NCBI GenBank assembly: GCA_013397455.1
Contig: VYZB01000035.1
Span: 2,839,729-2,903,728 of the forward strand
Length of the DNA stretch: 64,000 bases
Origin: Crotophaga sulcirostris
Lineage: Eukaryota; Chordata; Aves; Cuculiformes; Crotophagidae
Reading direction: 5' to 3'
A program made the position numbers and the translations under genes. This document shows positions 23,376 to 36,000 of the stretch, piece by piece (the first letter of the stretch is position 1; each line of letters starts with the position of its first letter). The notes under the pieces were generated by a model. The model worked only from the letters and a program-made list of their open reading frames with translations. It made no database searches and had not been told where the DNA came from.

Positions 23376-26300
23376 TTAACCTACCAAAAACATGGGAACA
23401 AAGAGAGGACTGAGGCAGAAGCTGGACAAATACAGGCTGGGAACAATGAAACAGTTTTTGTGTTGCCATAAGGATAGTGAAACACTGCAACCATTTATAT
23501 AAAGCAGTACTGGGTCTCTTAAAATTTTAGCTCTACAATGGGTGACTTCCCCTTATAAAACACACACAAATAATCTCTGCATCTGTTTGTTAGGGGTTAT
23601 GGAGAAAATTCTGTGGTCATTGTTACTGTGAATGGCAACTTAGATGACTGCAGAGCAGATGATCAGAACAGTAGCTCCATGTTTTCAAATCTATGACTGT
23701 TAATTATTTAGTTTCTGGTGCCCTCCAAATTGAGATTATTCCTTCAGCCTTATTCTCCCCTTCTTGTGCATCCACTATGGTTACTGACCACACAAGACTC
23801 TTGAAAAAGTAGTATGTACAAAGTGTAATTCAAAGATGATCATAATGCACACGTTAACTTGATGCGGGAAGGCTGCAAACAGAAATGTAGTCTGTGTTTT
23901 CTGACTCAAAATACTTGATTCACTCTAATGACTTACTCTAATTAAGCATTTCATTGTGTTCATATAATTCAGATTACTGAAACTTAGAAACAAGAAAAAG
24001 TCGCAGCACATTAAATGTTTCAAATTCACCCAGAAGTATTTGGGGATTGTGAATAGCTTGGAAGTAAGTAGTGCCACAAAGATACGATTAAGTATTTGAT
24101 ATACATTACAAGGTTGTGCCTGAAAGTTACTATTCAGTCACTGTACCCTTTTGAAATAAGGTGGCTACTATAAATTGTATTTCAGTTTTTCTAGGAATAA
24201 TTAATTCGAAATCCTCATTGACAGTAACTGTTATGTAATTGTGTGTGGTTCAGACAGTTGTAATTGTTTGTGGTTCACTGTAGTCTCTAATCTTTTCTCT
24301 CCATATGTTCTTGACAGTATCAGACTTGTGAGAAAAGTGTGTTTAGTTATTGGTGATGAATCAGTACAGAGAATCTGTAAACATATAGGAGTTGAATAAA
24401 TAGGTGTATTTTTTCAGTATTTAATACTGCTATGTACAATCTTTTTGCCTGTTCCACATATGGCTTTATATCCCATATTCTTGAGCTTGTTGTTTTCATT
24501 AATGTCACTGTTTGACTCTTGAAATTCTTTCTGTACTTCCTGTATTTCTCAGCACATGTCAATTAGAGCTCCAAAATATCTGCTCTTCACATGATAACAT
24601 GTTCTCATGCTCTGTACTGCTCTACACCATTTACAGCTCTGCTCCACCAGTGGAGCAGAGGCAGAATGTTTCCCCTCTAGCAGGTTTAACACGGCTGGCT
24701 TATTTTTTGTAGTTAGTGATCCTGCTTTTCATATTTGTTCTTAAAATTCATTATTTCTTACTAGCATTCCTTAACTAATCTTTACTTTCTAATTCTGTAC
24801 TTGTATTTGTTCATATAATACATTTGTTCACAAAAAGATTAAAAAATCTGAAGTAGCTGTGGTGTAATAATTCTGTGATAATTCAGAGTGCTTGTTCTCA
24901 AAAACTATTAATCATTTTACTAGACTAAAAATTGATCTGACATATTCCATTTTTTCTTTCTTTTCCCCTGCAAGAATTTAAACTTTCCATGAAATAAAAA
25001 TTCTGAAAAGTCTGTTTTACTGTTTCTAAAAACACATATCAAAATGTTTGAAATAAAACATATACCTCAGAAATTTTGTTTCAGTTTTGCTTTGCTTTGT
25101 TCCATTGTTTGACTTTAATTTTTTTACGTGACTTTCTGATGTAATTCAGCAGTCAACAGGATAACATATGTGTTTTGATTATATTCTGTCAGCAAATTTC
25201 AACAAAAAGAATATTTTTCGTTAAAACTTTTAGATTTTGTGTAATCAGCACTTTCTAGCAGAAAGTCACCCATCAGAAAGGTTTAAAACATTGCAAGGGT
25301 TGAAAATTTAGCCCAGTATTTTCACCATGCTAAGGATGAAAGCAAAGCTTTTCAGGATAAAGTATGTGGTCACACAGAGTGGACAAGTGAGCATAAGCTG
25401 TTGGAAAGGGGAAATTAATTCCTAATCCTGTTAGTTAATAGATGGCTTATTCCCAGCTGTGTCGTATGTTCTTTTTACAGTATCTAATTAATTTAATACA
25501 ATTCTATTTTTTCAAATTCTTACTTTTTCAGCTTGCAGTCCTCATTGCGATGTATATAATTTGGCAAAGCTCAGCATGTCAGAGAAGTTGGGGTGGTGAG
25601 GTTGAAATTGAAGACAGGTGTAATAGGTGTAATTACGGGTAAAGAATTTGAGAAAGAGCTATTGCCTTTTGAAGTCAGACCTTTGCCTGCAGAGGAAATC
25701 CTCGGGAAAGGATTCGAATAAGCTCCGTGGATTGAAGGGGTACAGTCTGTGTAAAGATAGTCTCCATCAAAATGCACTTTGAGTATTGTCAGAAGAGTTC
25801 ACTGCCTCTAAAATGGGTCGAGTAATTGCCATTAAGTGTCGAGAGAATATAGGAGCTATCACGTCTTGAGCATATCATATTCTAATACATAAAAGCATCC
25901 AGTTCCACCTAGAAAATTAAGTGTTCATAATCTAACACAATCTGTTAAGAACTCTGGAGAAGACACAAAAGAAGATTTTGGTGACAAAACTCAGTTGTAT
26001 TTGGTAGCCTGAGACATTTTGCATTTGTGAGGCTGGTGAGCTGTAGGAGCAGTTGCTGTTATGAGCCCTGGAGTTCGTGTCAGATTTGATTTTGATAATT
26101 TTGAAGTGTATAAGTTTTTTTTGATGAGGAAAGCAGTTTTGGGTACAGAAACACACCATGAACTACTAACATCAGCAAGGTTCTTACTGCAGCTTCAGAA
26201 AGAGCAGTTGTGATTACAATAAAATCATAAATATATGGCATTTATATTACTGGTATAGTCTAGTAGATACATAATCTAGCAAAAGTAGCAGTAGTTAAAT

Positions 26301-27868
26301 ATCAGTTGATGTGTATCACGGACAATAGTTGTGCATACTTAATCATAAAGAATACTTACATGTACTTTAAAATTTACTTTCTTTAACTAAGCAATAATAT
26401 ATTTCAAAATTAAAAATTAAATTACAGTAAGATATATGCCTTCCTGAAATTCCTTCCAACTGCCCATGTGTATTAGTTAAGAATATGCACAACAATTTTT
26501 CCTACACTATTTTTGTGCAAACTGTGGTGGTTTGAAATTTGTTCATCTGTTGTTAGTTGTCAAGTGTCATTTTTGCCTTATTTACCACCAAAACCAACCC
26601 CAATCAGTATGAAAAGAATACTCAAGCGCTTAGCCATACCATTAATTTTCATGGAAAAAAGCACTTTGTGGTGGAAAAAAAAATGTGCAGCTTCAAGGTA
26701 ACAGCAAGACATCAATTTTCTGCATTTGAAATTAACATAATGTTTTACATAATGATCTTCTCCACTGATCATTAAAATAACATAGTTACCTCGGCAACTG
26801 GAACAGTCTGCAAATGTTATCTAGCGATACATAACACACTCCAAAAATACATACAACAAATAAGGTATGAAACATTATCACTTGGGAAATATTTTCTTTT
26901 CAATAAAAATACCTCCTGGTGTAAGCAGATTTTTGTGAGAAAATTTCACTTTAATGCGACTTTGTTTTAATCAAAACTGATTTTATTTGCTCTAAACCTG
27001 AAGACCCAATGTTGTTTTATTTCCTGACAATGGAAAACAGTAGTTGCTTTTCAATTACAACTTCCATTTTTCTTTAATTGTTTAATGACACAAGTTCAGG
27101 AAATAAAATTTATTTCTGAAGCAAGCATTTCATGCTTAAAAAGCTGTGGAAAATAAGGCAAACCAAATAATTGACTAATGAATTCAATCTAGAGAGTTTA
27201 TTACTTTAGGTCTGAACATACCCCCTGTCATTGCAACACTCTTATTCTCTTTTTGTTGGTACCTTTGTGAGTCTAAAGTGAACAGTCGAGATCTAATGGG
27301 ACTGAAATGAAGAGGCATAGAAACTATTCATCTTTTTTTTTTTTTTTGACTGCGTTAACAGGAAGTTTTGGCTGTCTTAAAACAAATTTTTGTATATAAA
27401 TGATGTACTGAAAAATTTTGCTGGGATCTAGTTAGCAGCACATCTCCTGTTAGAATGAAAAATTGCTCCCAGCTAGATAAGTTGGTTCATATCCTACAAG
27501 TCCCCTTTCATTCTTCCTGGGTACCGAAGAAGCTACATAGTTGAAATGCCCTCTTCCCTCTACCTTTACCATTTGTTCCCTGCCCTTCTCTCTCCTGGGA
27601 CTGTACTAAGGAATATTCCCCACTTTTGTAGGATTGACTACGATTTTCAAATGAAGTACTGTTAAAACAATTTCTTAGATTTCAGATTAATTATAAATGC
27701 TGAATTCAAATTTGTACACATATGTTTTACTGTGTAATTTGCCCATGTAATTTGGCTAGTATCTACAATTTTTTGTCAGTTAATACCACAAGATATCAGA
27801 GATATTGATTTTTTTGTCGTTTTAAAGGTATATCTTTGTGTGGACCCCCATCAAGGTCTATGAACTGA

Positions 27869-28066
27869 ATTGCAGTATCACAGTATCACCAGGTTGGAAG
27901 GGACCTCTGAGATCATCAAGTCCAACCTATAAGCCAACACTAACACCATCCCATCACCTAAACCATGGCACTGAGTGCCTCAACCAGTCTTCCCTTAAAC
28001 ACATCCAGGGTTGGCGACTCCACCACCTCCCTGGGCAGCGCATTCCAGTGGCCAATCACCCTGGAA
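27869..28066 (-). mobile_element. CR1 LINE 3' end, minus strand
   Basis: The tail reads CAGTATCACAGTATCACC, followed by GGTTGGAAGGGACCTCTGAG and ATCATCAAGTCCAACC, then CACATCCAGGGTTGGCGACT and CACCACCTCCCTGGGCAGC. This is the reverse complement of a CR1 3' end of a different subfamily from the 22-23 kb copies. It is about 200 bp, 5' truncated. Confidence 0.92.
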
Positions 28067-31000
28067 TGCACTTTTTCAGTTTATTCTGAAAGCTACTGAT
28101 GTAGATGTGATTTCAGTGCAAAGGTGTCTAAAGCTGCTAGGAAATTGACAGGTCTTAACATATTTGAGCATTTTGCCATCACTCATATTTAATTTAACTA
28201 CTTCTTTTGCTGCTGAAAATCTAGTGACAAGATTGCTCTGAGAGAGGATCTGGGGATATATAAGTTGTCTTTTGATAAAGTATTGCTCCAATAGAGATAA
28301 CAGAGTCTTTGCTGTTGGAAGAAGGAGAGGACCCTTTGTTTACAAATCACTGCAAATTTGCAGCAAATAGTCTCATGTTAGGATTTATTTTCATTGAAAG
28401 ATACAGAACGGTAATGACCAGGCTGTGACTATCTTTGATTTAGGACAATGACAGCAGGAGACTGAAAGTAGCTTTGCGTATTTTTTACAGGCTGCAGTTG
28501 CAACCATCATCCCTATATTCAATTTGACTGTTTTCTAGGGGTAGGCAACTTTAAAAGATTGGGGCCAAGGCCTTTCCTCAGATTTTGGTTGTCCGTAGTT
28601 GCTGTTGGAGTGTCGCTTCTCACATCCCCAGTCCAAGCCAATGCTGTGCTGCAACTGCCTGTCAGGATGATATCCAAGCACACATCTTTCCCTTCTTTTA
28701 CCCTTATTTGCAATGGAAACCTGAATGTCTTAACTGGGAGACCACTGCAAAGCATTCTTTTGGCCCCCTAAACAGGATAATGGAGTGGAATGTCAGTCTC
28801 TCACGGATCACACCTGCTCTGCAACACAGGCATAATTATCCTGGTGTGTCTGAAGAGGGATTCAGCCCTCTAAAAGGATTCATATCTTTCCCCCTGAGCA
28901 AAGGAGAGGCTGGGACGTGGGTTTGCACCTTAGAATCGTAGCCTCACACTGAAAGGTTTAAAGCCAATAATAAAAGGTATTAATTACATCATCAAATTTT
29001 ATAACCATCCCTAAGACCTTTATCCTCTCTGACATCTAGTAAGAGGGTGCATGCTGTCTGGGGCTGTGATTAGCTCACAAAAAAGGAGAGATTAGAGTAT
29101 TAGCCATTACTGAGCAGATGGATCATTACACAGGATCTTAAGCCAAGAAATAAATATTCTCAGTAAGTGACATTTGGAAGATAAAATATATATAAATAAA
29201 GCTTTAAATACCTGTGGCGATTAACAAGGATCTAACTTTATTGTGTGACAACATACATACCACGTGATGGAATGAGCTTTCACATCTTTTCTCTGTTTAC
29301 CAAAGCGCACTCAGTCACAATGGGTATTTCTAGTCAGGAGTCTATGGGTCATAGGAACCCTCTGCATGAATTACCCAATGTAGGAGACTGCAGTCAGGTG
29401 ACTCATCTACCCATTGCTAGTGATCTAGTATTATTCATATTGTGTTTTCTGTATTTATTGGTGCAGCAATGGTTGGTATTTTTAGGAACACGGAAATAAT
29501 GACTAGTGTTGGGTTTTGTTTTTCTTGCTTTTTTAAGTGGATGCAAAAGAGCTGGAAATGTTGATCAAGCAATTTACAGAGGTGGAAAAATGACAGGCTT
29601 GGTTTGAATAAATAGCTCGTTACTTCACTAGGAAATTATAACTGTTTAGATCTATATTTTTATGAAAACACTAACTATAAATCATTACATTGTCTGCAAA
29701 TCAAACTACTCCATATTGATATTTGGATGTTTTTACACATTTGAGTTAGTTTGTTGGTCCCAGAAGAACTTTTTAAATTGTTTTACACTTGACACTGCAT
29801 TCAAGGCAGTGCTATTAGCCTAGGAGTACATGCTTAAGGTCTCAAAAAAATGTGTTTCACTCACGTTTTCTTATGAGTAAGGCACTTCACCATTTGGAAC
29901 AAGAACAAATGCAGAGCCATTTAGAGAGAGGGCTGAATTGAGGAGAACTATAATATCTCTCAGTAGGTGGCTGGACAAGATAAAAAGGAGTTTCTTGCCT
30001 CTGAAAAAAAATCTTAAATGACTCTAAGTATGATATTATTAAGGTATGGCATTTCTATATTGTTCCTTTGATTTCTGTACCTAATGTTTCCAACTTTTAA
30101 CCCTGTTCCCTGCAAACTCTGTCTGGAATGGATAAAGTCTCCATTTGTTTGTAATGCTTTCTAGACTGTCTACACTCACACTGATACTGTGCACTGATAC
30201 TGATACTCTTGACTACTAGACTATAACACAAGGGCTTAAATAACATAATGCTAAGCCTACACCAACTAAATTAGACAATATTCCTGTACCTGGTTTAGTC
30301 AGAGAGCAAAGAATACTGAAAATCCTGGTGCAGGAGTCACAGGCATAACATCACAGGTTATAGCTGGAACCATTGATGTGGGTGCCACCTTTCCTTGAGT
30401 CATGTATACATCAGCAGAAAAGCAGATTGCGACATACAAATGGCGTGCAAGTCTCATTTCATGAGGCTCCAATGCTACAAATTCAGTCTGCAGATTTTTT
30501 CTTCTTTCACTGATCTTGTCCATTTCTGTCTTCTCATTTCTTGCTTTCAACTCATTTATTTTTTCCAAACACGTCCCTCTTTTGGCTTTCTCTGTTTTCC
30601 TTCTGCTTTCTGTAGCAGTCTTCTTGTAGTCTTTGCCAGGTTATTGTCAAACATACACAACACCCTTCTTTCCCTCCAGGTGCTCTTCTTTCTAACCTCT
30701 GTCTTGACTGTTATCAATTAATCACAAGCAAATTGCTCAAGTGAGTCCCTTTATTATTGTTCCAGAAACAGTCAGGTTTGTCATATTCAAAAGCACCATT
30801 TTGGTGTGTCAGATAGAAATTACACAATATTAGCTGTTATCTTTGAAGGCTTCTAACCAGGTGATGCCTACACAGATGTAACTTATATTGGTTACATGAT
30901 GAATATTTATTTGTATAGTCTGAATTTCTACACTTTAAACATTATGTGTAACATTTATCATTTGTGTTCAACATAAAAGTGATGGAAAAGATGAAATAAA

Positions 31001-32683
31001 TAATGTTGAAATTGTCTCACCATTCCATATCTGAAAGTAATGCGAAAAGCTAAGGACTCTTTAATAGCAGATCTAAGGCTTTTAATCCTCAGTAGAGTTC
31101 TTACTGTGATTCTTTTTCTAGCACCGGCCTAGTTGTATGTGCTTTGGAGAAATCCTGGGACTAAAACACTCTTCATATTAGTCTGAAGGTATCTCTTGCT
31201 GGTGATTTAATATTTTAAATAGAAACCAAAAGTTTAAAATGTTAGGACTGGGCATCAGAGCTACTACAAGCTGCAGCTGGACTGACACGCATAGAGTAAA
31301 ATCCTGACAGGTTAAATATAGAAACTTATGCCACCCATGGATTAACTTTATATCTAATCCACTCATGTTCTGCCACATGGCACACTATTTACACACACAA
31401 ACTGCGTGAGGACAAGGACAGAGGTATGAATTTACTTCAGACGACACTTCCTTTCCATTCATTTTTATAGTTCTGAACTGAAACAAATCTGGAAGAAATG
31501 TGAAAATGCTTTACAAACACGTAATACAAATTGGTTATCTGCACACTGATGTTAATGGGGATACAAATCCATCAAACCAAAAATGGTCCATGGTTCAGAC
31601 CAGCGATCAGTGCAGGTCAGTTAATTCACTCTCTGGAATGGTCTCTGCTGACTACATTACGCAGTGCAATATGCTGAACAACTTGTAAAGTGTACGTCTA
31701 TTCAATGCTATGGATTTATAAACAGGGGTTGTCTCTAAAATGACTTACAAATCTGTCATTCATGAGAGACAAGCTCATTCTTTTGGGAGTCTTCTGAAAC
31801 ATGTTTCTCACTTTCAGTATTGAAATGTAATTGAAAATTGTATAACTTGCAATAAATTTTATGATTTTTTATTAGATCAATGGGGAACAGATTTTTCAGA
31901 GGCATTATCTGTTGAGTAAGATAAAGGTGAATGCAACCTTTAACAATCCTGTGCAAACAGCCATCCAGTCTTGCTTTTCTAAAGAAGCTGCAGTTGAAAT
32001 CCAGTAATTAGTATCGTAATTAAGATGAAATTGTCTTCTAGCGATTTCCCTGTTACAATTTTATTATGGTTAAAGCAATAAACGGTTACTGGAAGCCACT
32101 GCTGTGGTTTGTTTGTTGTTTTTTAATTACCATTACCCATAGATTCACATTTTGACATTCACCATATACATCTGGGGGAGAGAGAAAGGGATATGTAAAA
32201 AAGTGGCTGTTGATAACATTTGCCTTTCCTCCTTCCATCACAGCCAGACCATAAAAGGATCATTAGCAAAAGAGAGAATAGCCTGAAGCCACTGTAGAAA
32301 ACATTTGTCTGTAGGATCTCTGGAAGCAGAGGAGTCAACCAAACATTGGGGATTGTGTGTCTGCCTGCTGTTGTCTTGGGCAGCTTCTAGGTGAGAGCTT
32401 TAAGACAGGAAGAGATGCAAATGTATGTTCTGTTCATGGATTCCTCTTTGTCAGGAGTTTGCCAGTTAAAATCCTTTAACCTACAGTGATTTATGCCAGA
32501 TACACTGTCTTTAAAATTTTGCAGCACTTGTGAGAGGTCAGAGTCCAGCCTAAATTAGAGGCAGCATTTCATAAAATACGATCGATAACAAGTACCCTGA
32601 AAACATTAAATCCAAATCTGTTTTTTCCTTTTCCTTGTAGGATTTTGCAAGAGTCTTGCATTGTTGCTCTACTCCTCTTACAG

Positions 32684-32689
32684 TTTATT
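32684..32689 (-). promoter_or_regulatory. Possible TMEM244 polyadenylation signal
   Basis: AATAAA on the minus strand about 250 bases past the TMEM244 stop. It is the first canonical hexamer I noticed downstream. No clear GU-rich element follows, so its use is uncertain. Confidence 0.3.
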
Positions 32690-32937
32690 TGTTTTTAAAA
32701 AGAGACCATGTATCTAATTATTTGTTTAATGGAAAATGTGCGTTCAAAACCTAAAAGTGATTACATACAACAGCTAAAAGTGATGACATTGACCCTGCAA
32801 ACAAATGTAAGATACAAGAGGTCTGGTAAGCTAAATATTAGCCTTACAATTAGACAGTTGCTAACTTAATTTTAGTTATATTGTCAATGAAACCATAGCA
32901 TTCATATAAATACAAAGGCAAGTTCTAATTTTTCTTT

Positions 32938-33032
32938 TCAAAAGTCATCTAGAATTGGGTAAATGAAGTTGTCTTTGAACAAGCAGTATGCCAAAATCTG
33001 TCCTCCACAAATCATTGAAATTACTCCAGATC
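32938..33032 (-). CDS. TMEM244: TMEM244 coding exon 6 (C-terminal segment and stop)
   Basis: The acceptor is TATTTTCTTTCAG. It completes codon 122 (G) and codes residues 123-152, ending ILDDF and TGA at 32940-32938. Residues 123-140 are hydrophobic and small-residue rich (SGVISMICGGQILAYCLF), which fits a fourth membrane segment followed by an acidic tail. The phase fits exon 5 exactly. I do not recall this segment in the human 128-residue form. Confidence 0.85.
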
Positions 33033-36000
33033 CTGAAAGAAAATATATGACTGTTTTATATTAATTTTTATAGTGGAATACAAATGTTATGATAAATCTT
33101 TAAACAGACATTCTTTTTATCTTCAAGTTTTTAAAAATGGCCTGTCTACTTTAACATTTTCCTAAGGCTTTAACCACCTACAAAGATATCAGCCCCAGCA
33201 GCTGCTGATGCAAAAGCAGTTACAGGACAGGGAATTTATTTGCCTGTCCCCATCATTTAGGAATTTACTGCAGCTGTCAATCCTTGTTATTCATCATATC
33301 AGAAAGAAGAACAGAAGCCAGTTCTTTTCGATTAATGATTTTTCAAGATAATATATTCTAGTACAAAGCTATGCTTTTAATTTTCCAGAAAATTAAACAT
33401 TCAGAAAGGTAGGTTTGCCATTCACTATAAGGATATGTGATGACTGGGATTTATTTCATGTATCATAAACACTGGTGTGTAGTGTTTATAAAAATTGCCT
33501 CTGGAGGTGCCTGTTTCTTTCCATTGATTATAAAGTACCAAGTAAGAAGAGTTTGGTCAACTGTCTTTTTGACATCTGAATTAGGTGAGATAATTTGATT
33601 AGTCAGGATTTAGTCTTGTTTTTTTCAGAATGTGAGCATATCTGCTGTTTGTTAGCAAGGTTAACATAAGCCGGGGACATTCTGGTCTTAAAACAGAAGA
33701 TTTTTTAAGGCAAGGCAAGTGTTAGTCCAGCCTGACTTGCCTGCATCATAAAAAGAAATACAAATGTAAAATATTATCTCCTCTTCAAATGTTGACAATT
33801 CTCAAACTAGTGAGACAACAGACATTTAATATAAAACATTCATACTGTACATACTAATTCTCTACACAAAGCCTAAGAATTTAAACTTTAAAGAATGTAA
33901 TTATACCTAGTGCCAGCCACCAGTGTAACATCAGGGGGAATTCAGACATAACTGCAAAGAGAGGAAAAGGAGAAATGTAAATTTTTAGACAATAAGGATG
34001 GGAACATGCAAACATTATGTTATCAAAGGTCTGCTTAATTATGTTTCATAAATTATATGCTTTACCTTTATTGAAATTGCAAACACATATTTAGGTCCTG
34101 ATCATTCAGCTACTTGGCCATACCACTAAGCTTAGGCTGGTGAGCCATCCCACTGGAAGGCAAGTCTTAAACCTAGTAAGTGTGTGCTAAATGGAGCTTT
34201 TAGACTCTCTGAGGAAGAAATGCCTTTTTTCTTACTTACCTGTACATGGTTTAGCACAACAGAGACACCAGTCCCTTTTAGAGAGCGTACATATTGCTGC
34301 AATCCAAATAAATTAAGCTGCCTGACATTTTCAGTTTAACGGGTGATGGCAGTGCATGAAGGCACGCTGGGTCTGCACACTGCAAGTTAGCACCACTGCA
34401 CAGCCACAGCATGCTCTCTCCTGTGTCAGGCACTTCCCTTACCTCATGCAAGCTGACCCACATCCCCACTGTATGAGCAAATGCAGGGCCATTGTATGGC
34501 TCAATACTGCACCCCAAAAAAAACCTAACAGGTCTACAGAGGTAGTAAAGTGAGCTGGGAGGTACAGTGCATATGCTGGCAGTTCGCAGTTGGCCAGCAG
34601 AGCTTTGGTTGACCATCTGAAAAAAAACAATAACAAATCTGGTGTTGTTTGGACATCAAAACACTTCAACTAATATAATGATAGAAGATACCTTCCTGTA
34701 TAGATTATGTACAAAGCTCTTTTTGTTGTAGTTTTTGTAAATTTTTTGTTTTAAATATAAAAGTTATTCATTAGGAATAACAGTAGTTTAAATTCCAGAA
34801 AATCAAATTCAGTAGATAAGAAATTATGCTTAATTTTTAAGATAAAGTCTGTTGGTCTCTGGCTTAACTTTTCACTGGAACTGGGGAATCCTCATCTATG
34901 TAAAGTGCTAAGTGACAAATGGACAAAGCATTGGAAGGTGGAAGATGAATTGTTATGTATAGTGAAGGAGTCCTAATTTGTCAGTCATACTTTTCCTATA
35001 TCTAAATTCTAGAATAAAAATACTAAGCTCATTGCTATAGGAGAAAAAAATGGCATCTGGTAGGGATGAGGTTAAAATATATTCCCTAATCAGCCATAGC
35101 AAAATTCTTCTAAGTAGCATGAGAAGAGGAAGCAGGATGCCAGGGACTGGCAAAAAGTGATGAGTCTCGTTTACAGCAGCCAATTCTTTTCCTTTCCTTT
35201 GATGGGAAGAGTTTCAGGATGGGGGGACGGGAGAAGATGCTTCGATGGTAAAATGCTTTACTTTCCTCAATGAGATTTAGTTCAAATGCTCTAGGTTTAA
35301 AACTTTGAATTGACTTTGCTGAAGCAAGCCTCAGTTTTACTCTGAACTAGAGCTGAAGTATTAATGAGTATGTCAGACAGTGTCAGCACATGGGCAACTA
35401 TTAATTTCTTGGTTTAGGGAAAAACACACACCTCAGATGCTGAAATTGTATCTAGGCTGGATCTGTTTGATATTAACTGTCAGATTATGAACTAAAACTC
35501 AGATATTTTTATAAGAAAAATGTATTTTAAAATTCTGCAACAAAAACAGAATTGAGTTTTACGTGGCAGGGTTTAAATACATGCATGAGTCAAATGGATG
35601 GAAATTAGAGATACGTATTTATTTAGCTGTAAGGAAAAATAATAAAGTTAATCCAGTAATATCGTAGATTAATCATAGCTGATTGGTCCTTAAATTTGTG
35701 ATAGCATGCATATATTTAGTAGTAAACCTACTTACCGACTGAAGTTATGATGATATGAATAATAGTAACTGTAACAGCATAATCCCAGACCCATTCTTCC
35801 ACAACCAGGGCAAACAGCAGACCACAAATGAAGAAAGTTATTTCCAACGATATCACAAGAACTGTAAATGAAAATAAGACACTTACACCAAACAGTTTTG
35901 AAAGAATTTTTTCTTATAGTCAAAATAATAGCAAGGTGAAGTTAAAATGCCAGATAGTCATGCAAATTATGTTTTACAATATCAAATATTATACTAATGT

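Larger units (their letters stand above)
23376..32937. other. Intergenic DNA between TMEM244 and the CpG island
   Basis: AT-rich, with one CR1 copy (27869-28066), a 15-base T-run at 27333-27347 and the possible TMEM244 poly(A) signal. The short open frames show no domain, no repeat homology and no splice context that I could use. Confidence 0.6.

Noticed and set aside
22758..23490. Frames of 80-104 codons on both strands
   Set aside because: They are sense or antisense CR1 sequence, 5' truncated and without a functional domain.
34278..34616. Minus-strand frame of 112 codons
   Set aside because: It lies wholly in TMEM244 intron 4, has no recognisable domain and is not needed by the exon model.
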